Assembly: GCA_014905825.1 (NCBI GenBank)
Contig: JACGCN010000005.1
Span: 930,001 to 994,000, forward strand
Length of the DNA: 64,000 nucleotides
From: Lyophyllum atratum
Lineage: Eukaryota; Basidiomycota; Agaricomycetes; Agaricales; Lyophyllaceae
Direction: 5' to 3'
This document shows positions 59,240 through 64,000 of this stretch, in pieces (the first letter of the stretch is position 1; each line of letters opens with the position of its first letter). The notes beneath the pieces are model-generated. The model was not told where the DNA came from, did not search any database, and saw only the letters and a program-made list of their open reading frames with translations. The translations under genes were made by a program, and so were the position numbers.

Positions 59240-59580
59240 TACAAGTTAGTTGAAGTGATACGACACCGAACCCCAGATGTATGATACGATGACAGAGCCA
59301 CTTGCTATGCTGATGCGGTTGGGACCACATCGGTGTATTGATGATCCAAGGCGATAGACCGGAAGCGCACGTTAATCTTTGGAAGAAAGCATATACTGAC
59401 ATATGACTTCGTAAACTTCTACGTATCCCCTGGAACTACCAGAGCAATCACTGTCAGTTGTCACACCTATATAGGTTGACACCCAGAGATATTTGCTGAG
59501 CCATGTAAACCGATATGCTGCCGCCGGTGGGTAAGGATAGTCAAGTGATAAAGCTGGTTATCGCTATCTCGACATCTGAA
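59240..59580. other. convergent intergenic region
   Basis: About 340 bases between the stops of the capping protein and cyclophilin genes. Nothing seen. Confidence 0.6.
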
Positions 59581-60372
59581 TCACCGTCGCGAAACAAGCT
59601 CAGCATCAGCGATTGGGTTTGCATGTATCGTGATCTAGAAGGAAGATAAAGAGACTGGCAAGGAACATAGAGAAGGATCATACATGTGTAAGTTTGATCT
59701 CCGTAAGAGGTCGGTTCTTGTTAGTCACTGGCACTCGTTCTATCGCGTCGAGCGTCGAATCTGCCCCGTCAATCACTTTGCCCAGTATTGTATATTTTCC
59801 ATCGAGGTGGGGCTGCTTTGCGTACGTGATAAAGAATTGCGACTTATTGCTGTCCGGGCCGGAGTTCGCCATCGCCACTACACCTCGCGCATTGAACTGG
59901 ACAGGAAAAGATATGCATCAAGTCAAGAAGCCAGCTCATATGCAAGTCGTGCGACGACGTGGTGCTTACTTTCAAAGTGGACCGTACTTCGTCTGGGAAT
60001 GGCTTTCCCCAAATGCTCTGGCCACCTTTACCTTGGCCCGTGGGGTCGCCAGTCTGGACCATGAACCCCCTGATATTACGATGAAATATGCAGCCGTCGT
60101 AGTAGTTAGAGGCGCATAGTGCAAGAAAGTTCTGGGTAGAGAGTTGGATTCAAGGCACGCGGAGGCAGTAAGGCGGCAGCATCTTACCTCTGCAGCTTTT
60201 GGCACCGCCTCGCAGAAGATCTCAATCTAGAACAGCGGGAGTAAGCATATGCCAAGCAAGACAAGTGGAATGCATGCACCTTCAGTTCGCCATGAGTAGT
60301 ATGCAGTGTGACAGACTAGAGATCAGTCAATACTTGCGCGCACCAGTGATGGAGGAGGAGGACAAGTACCAT
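59581..60372 (-). CDS. PPIL3/Cyp10-type peptidyl-prolyl cis-trans isomerase
   Basis: Six coding exons, 60372-60370, 60315-60280, 60226-60188, 60130/60131-59970, 59896-59684 and 59634-59581, give 168 aa, close to human PPIL3 (161). Exon 1 contributes only the ATG; exon 2 then reads [12 protein letters not shown]. Active-site residues are present: [14 protein letters not shown] (Arg, Phe, Gln), the [11 protein letters not shown] loop, [18 protein letters not shown] and [21 protein letters not shown]3 cyclophilins associate with the spliceosome, so a nuclear role is likely. It is divergent from the G-alpha gene, with 124 bases between the ATGs. Confidence 0.94.
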
Positions 60373-60496
60373 TCTGATTGTGACAATTGATGTGACGACC
60401 GTGATTGAGTGTTGTACTCTTATTGCCCTGGTCTTTGGCAACCCTGACTGATTTTGATTCTTCATCTCCGCTCCCAACCACATCAATCCCAGAGCA
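60373..60496. promoter_or_regulatory. compact divergent promoter, cyclophilin / G-alpha
   Basis: Only 124 bases lie between the ATG of the cyclophilin (minus) and the ATG of the G-alpha (plus), so both 5' leaders and promoters overlap here. No TATA box is seen. Confidence 0.5.
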
Positions 60497-62540
60497 ATGC
60501 GCACTTCATCGCTCTACAGCCAGGATGACCCCATCTCTGCCGCCATGAAGCCCTCAGCGTCGGAAACCGACGCAGAACGGAATGCCCGGCTCATGGCCGA
60601 GGCCGAGGCGAGGCGAATCTCAGAGCAAATCGACGAGGACCTAAGGCAGGAGAGGGAGCGGATGAAGCGGAGCAAGGGCGATGTCAAGGTCGGTGCCCGG
60701 CTCCATAGGTGCAATTTGTGCGCATATATTGATATCTTATATAGCTGCTGCTGCTCGGTCAAGCGGAGAGCGGCAAATCAACACTCCAGAAACAATTCCA
60801 ACTGATGTATAGGCCTAACTCTATTGATCAGGAACGTATATCCTGGAAGACCGTGATTTACTTCAACGTCGTCCACTCTCTGAAGCATATTCTCACCACC
60901 CTCGAAGCCTGGGACGATTCTCTGGACGGGGACTCTTTGGAGGATGTATCCATTGCACCGAACAAGCCGCGTGTTAATGGCATCGCACAGCAACCGTCTC
61001 CCTCTGCATCACTCATAAATTCTGCGCCCTCCGGTCTGACAAGTTCTCCAGCTTGGTCAAACGGTTCAAGTCACACCGTCAACGTCTCAATGGAACCTAG
61101 CGCAGTGCAGATAGCCAATTTGAGAAGGAGACTGACTCCACTTATGGCAACGGATGCCCCACTGGCCGATCGTCTCAGTGGTGGGATAACTGTTTCCGGA
61201 TCGGGAAAGGGAGGTGTTTATGTCCGGAGTGGTTGGCAAGCCCGTACAATCGAGAATGCTCTTGGAAGACTCAAGTCAAATTATGACGCGGATCTCAAGA
61301 GACACCGCGAGCCGTCTTATGACTTCGGCCAGGATATCCTCGTCCAGGACGTCGGTCGGATGCTCACTGCCGCTAAGGACGACATCAAAGAACTCTGGAG
61401 CCATCCAACAGTCAAAGGTTTGATTACGAGACGGAAACTGAAATTGGACGAGTGGTCCGAATTGTGAGTTTTTGTCCACGCTCCGTGTATTTCATACGAT
61501 TAACGGCGTGATATTAGCTTCTTGAAACATATCTCACGAGTTGCCGCCCCGGACTATATACCAACCACAGGTAACAGACATACCCTACATCGACCTTCCT
61601 GTATTTGCTCACCCTCTTCTAAAAGACGACATCCTACATGCACGCATTCAGACAATGGGTGTGGCCGAGCATATTTTTGACGTGAACATTCATGGGAAAT
61701 CCGTCTCATGGCATTTGTTCGACGTGGGCGGCGCTCGTGGGCAACGCCATTCATGGGTTCCTTATTTTGATGATGCCAATGCGATCATCTTCGTTGCACC
61801 TGTTAGTGCATTCGATCAGGTGAGAAGTCTTCCTCGCCATCTCCCGCTTTACGCCCTGTGTAGTAGTCGACATTCACCTTCCATCTATCCACTACTTGTA
61901 CTTCTTTATCAGTCACTGAGATATTTTTCTTTTTGCAGTACTTGGAGGAAGATCCTAGGACCAACCGGATAGACGACTCGCTGCAACTGTTTACGCAGAT
62001 ATGTTCCAATGCACTGCTAAAGAGCGTCCACCTGGTTCTATTCCTCAGTAAGTATCTTCTCGGACACTTTATCGAAGTATCATTCACTGATAGGCTGTGC
62101 TGAGCAGATAAGACAGATCTTCTAAAAGCCAAGCTTGATACAGGGCTGAAAGTTCGGAAATAGTGAGTGCGGATCGTCAAAGCAGCTTACGTCCTTTACA
62201 ATCTATTCATCAGCATCACGTCCTTCGGTGAACGCTCGAACGACTATGAAACTGTCGTTCAATATTTCCGCGCTCATTTCCTGCAAGTTCATCGGCGCAA
62301 CAACGAAAATCGCCGGGTGCTGTATACCCATTTCACAAGTGTCGTGGTAAGTTATATCCATTACTATTCCGCCATGTCGTCGGAATAACGCCTTCACCAC
62401 TCAGGACACGAAAGCCACTCAACGCATAATTGGAAATGGTTCGTGTTCTCATCTCTTCACTACCGCTTGTTAACCAACGTATGTTTCTAGTCCGTGACTC
62501 TATCTTTAGAGGATACCTCCAATCTGCTGCACTTGTCTGA
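60497..62540 (+). CDS. atypical G-protein alpha subunit
   Basis: Nine exons, 60497-60688, 60745-61463, 61518-61570, 61626-61819, 61939-62047, 62108-62162, 62214-62346, 62405-62438 and 62491-62540, give 512 aa against about 355 for canonical G-alpha. The P-loop is GQAESGKST (residues 69-77). An extra Ser/Pro/Asn-rich insert lies in the helical region. Switch I keeps an Arg (HARIQTMGV, Arg328). Switch II reads DVGGARGQR, with Ala358 where the catalytic Gln normally is. NKTD (423-426) keeps guanine specificity. The TCAT-like loop is HFTSVVDTK. The N-terminus (MRTSSLYSQDDP) lacks MGxxxS/C, so no N-myristoylation is expected. This matches the expanded agaricomycete G-alpha group. The upstream receptor is unknown. 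Confidence 0.93.
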
Positions 62541-63549
62541 AAGACTATATTCCCATATACCTACGAGGTTTTCAACTCGTTATCCAGAACACTCCTCCCT
62601 GGCCGATTCCCCCTTGTTTCATACGTTATCCCCCGCCAGCGGTGCTTTGTAACGCTAACTTAATTTCCTTTCCTATCCCGACAATCATTGTTTCCCGATA
62701 TCCCACCACGGCAGAAGACGGCAGACCCCGTGCCCTACGTTTGCCCTTGATCGTCACATGGCGACTTGTATAGACGCGCACCCGTTCGCTATGACATTGT
62801 ATGTATACTACACAACCGGTACTTGTTTTTCTTGTTCCTGCCAGATGTACAGCCTCTTCTACTCCCACTGTCTCGTAATTAAGATTATTAAAAGTCTCTG
62901 TGTATATGCTGTTGTTCTTAATGATACCACTTATGCTTTATGGCTTAGCTTGGGTGTCGCCTTTTTGTCCGACAACTACTTTTGGATGATCATTCTTCCC
63001 ACCCAGACGCGAACATGAACAGATATGAACCTGGGTCCAGGCGTGATGCCACCATTAGCAGTAAGAAGTCCATTGATGACAACGACTGTTGACAATGAGT
63101 CCGACGTCGTCGTACGGATGACTCATTTTTCTGCCATTACATAGCCCCCAGAACTTTCATCTGAAGTCCAATGGTATCCATTACAGTTTTCCACGTTTGC
63201 TCCTCGGCCTCGGAGCTCTGATCATGCCACTTGGACAAAGAAATCAAAATGATTACATTTCGATGTTCTGCTTTTTACAGCAAGATCCCCTACTCCAGGT
63301 TTTAATAGTTTAAGATTATCGTTAATCTAAGGCAAGGGTCTCTCGAGGCAACTCTGGTCCTGGAACCCGTCCAGCCTGTTGTGCTTCCAGAGCAGGGAAT
63401 GAGATTACAAGCGACCCCAGGCACGAGCAGGGGAGATCCAGCTGCAGCCATACATCAACTGCTTCATCCAGATCCAGTGTAGATTGACGGGGATGCGGCT
63501 TATGCATCGTGGTGAGAGCAGATTCCTCGTCCCTTTGTCGGGATTGCAT
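62541..63549. other. convergent intergenic region
   Basis: About 1 kb between the G-alpha 3' end and the 3' end of the last gene. Short frames only; no domain recognised. Confidence 0.55.
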
Positions 63550-64000
63550 TTAGGCAATATTGTCCTCGAGTAAGACGTTGAGTTCGGAAGATCCATTGCC
63601 AAGGGAGTATGCTGTCCCATTGTCGAAGCCTTGCGCATCTGAATCTTCGGATTTTGTCGCAGTACTAATCGAGTCTGTGAACGATATGCGCTGAAGTCTC
63701 AGGTGCTGGATGGGCACGACACTCGTATATGCCTCGGCGGAGACTATAGCCAGGTTCTCGAGATGCTGTGACCAAAATGTGTATCTGATGAAAGACCATA
63801 AAGGGGAGGTGTCGTCAGAAGCCCAAGCCAGCGATACTACTGGGGCTGGAGGACATGCAGGATCGGAGGCAAATATGCGTCTCCCGGTAAGTAGCGGGGT
63901 TGGACGCATCGCTGGCCTCAACGATATACCCTAGTATCCGAATCGGCCTCCAAACAGTCACCATCATCCTCGACAGTCCCAGAATTGGATGGTAGGCGAT
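63550..64000 (-). CDS. 3' end of an unrecognised gene, 5' part beyond the window
   Basis: The minus-strand frame ending at TAA 63550 has VVSLAWASDDTSPLWSFIRY, HLENLAIVSAEAYTSVVPIQ and an acidic C-terminus NVLLEDNIA. Near the window edge a second frame reads SGTVEDDGDCLEADSDT and may be the preceding exon, ending near a GTATAT donor at about 63932. No family recognised. A real gene is likely, but exon borders are uncertain. Confidence 0.5.

Noticed and set aside
1..64000. CRISPR arrays, bacterial operons, transposase or reverse transcriptase genes
   Set aside because: None seen. The window is eukaryotic and I found no transposase, integrase or reverse transcriptase motif or long terminal repeats.

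Overview
The window is nuclear DNA of a filamentous fungus, most likely an agaricomycete (Basidiomycota). Genes are split by many introns of about 50-60 nt with GTRNGY-type donors and CTNAY-like branch sites. Agaricomycete-typical families are present: F-box/LRR proteins, an Hsp12A-like Hsp70, a many-exon P450, a divergent long G-alpha, a three-repeat paladin-like phosphatase and neutral trehalase. I joined exons by hand, using reading phase and recalled family conservation; no alignment or transcript was available.

Layout. 1-7069 (minus): the 5' part of an L-arabinokinase-like glycosyltransferase, then a paladin-like phosphatase gene. 8466-9257 (plus): a small secreted thaumatin-like protein. 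9845-11073 (minus): a single-pass cell-surface protein with SPGPQAAY repeats in its tail. 13320-16370 (plus): phosphoketolase, convergent with a Zn2Cys6 regulator at 17397-19528. 21253-23916 (minus): a Pro/Ser/Thr-rich protein and an alpha/beta hydrolase. 24791-27362 (plus): a 19-exon cytochrome P450. 27932-31955: the housekeeping genes eIF6, NDUFAF7/MidA and FRA10AC1. 34804-35575: a small Ser/Pro-rich protein. 36105-38752 (minus): Ctf8, a tRNA-Cys and the Atg15 lipase. 39052-41879 (minus): neutral trehalase. 43304-50132: a coiled-coil protein divergent from an Hsp70-like gene that appears fused to a charged helix and a GW/WG-repeat tail. 50472-62540: F-box/LRR protein, eIF5, a GT-B-like membrane protein, tRNA-Arg, capping protein beta, and a PPIL3-type cyclophilin divergent from an atypical G-alpha. 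63550-64000 (minus): the 3' end of an unrecognised gene.

The genes do not form one pathway. Phosphoketolase and neutral trehalase are central carbon enzymes; eIF5, eIF6, tRNA-Cys and tRNA-Arg serve translation; Atg15 is vacuolar turnover; Ctf8 is sister-chromatid cohesion; CapB is actin.

Two things stand out. First, the Hsp70-like ATPase runs through a well-formed 53-nt intron into about 745 residues of charged repeats and ten Gly-Trp/Trp-Gly motifs resembling an Argonaute hook. If transcription confirms it, this is an unusual chaperone fusion. Second, several genes need microexons of 5-14 nt to restore a conserved motif: P450 5 nt, Hsp70 8 and 14 nt, trehalase 9 nt, zinc cluster 13 nt. The cyclophilin has a coding exon that is only its ATG.
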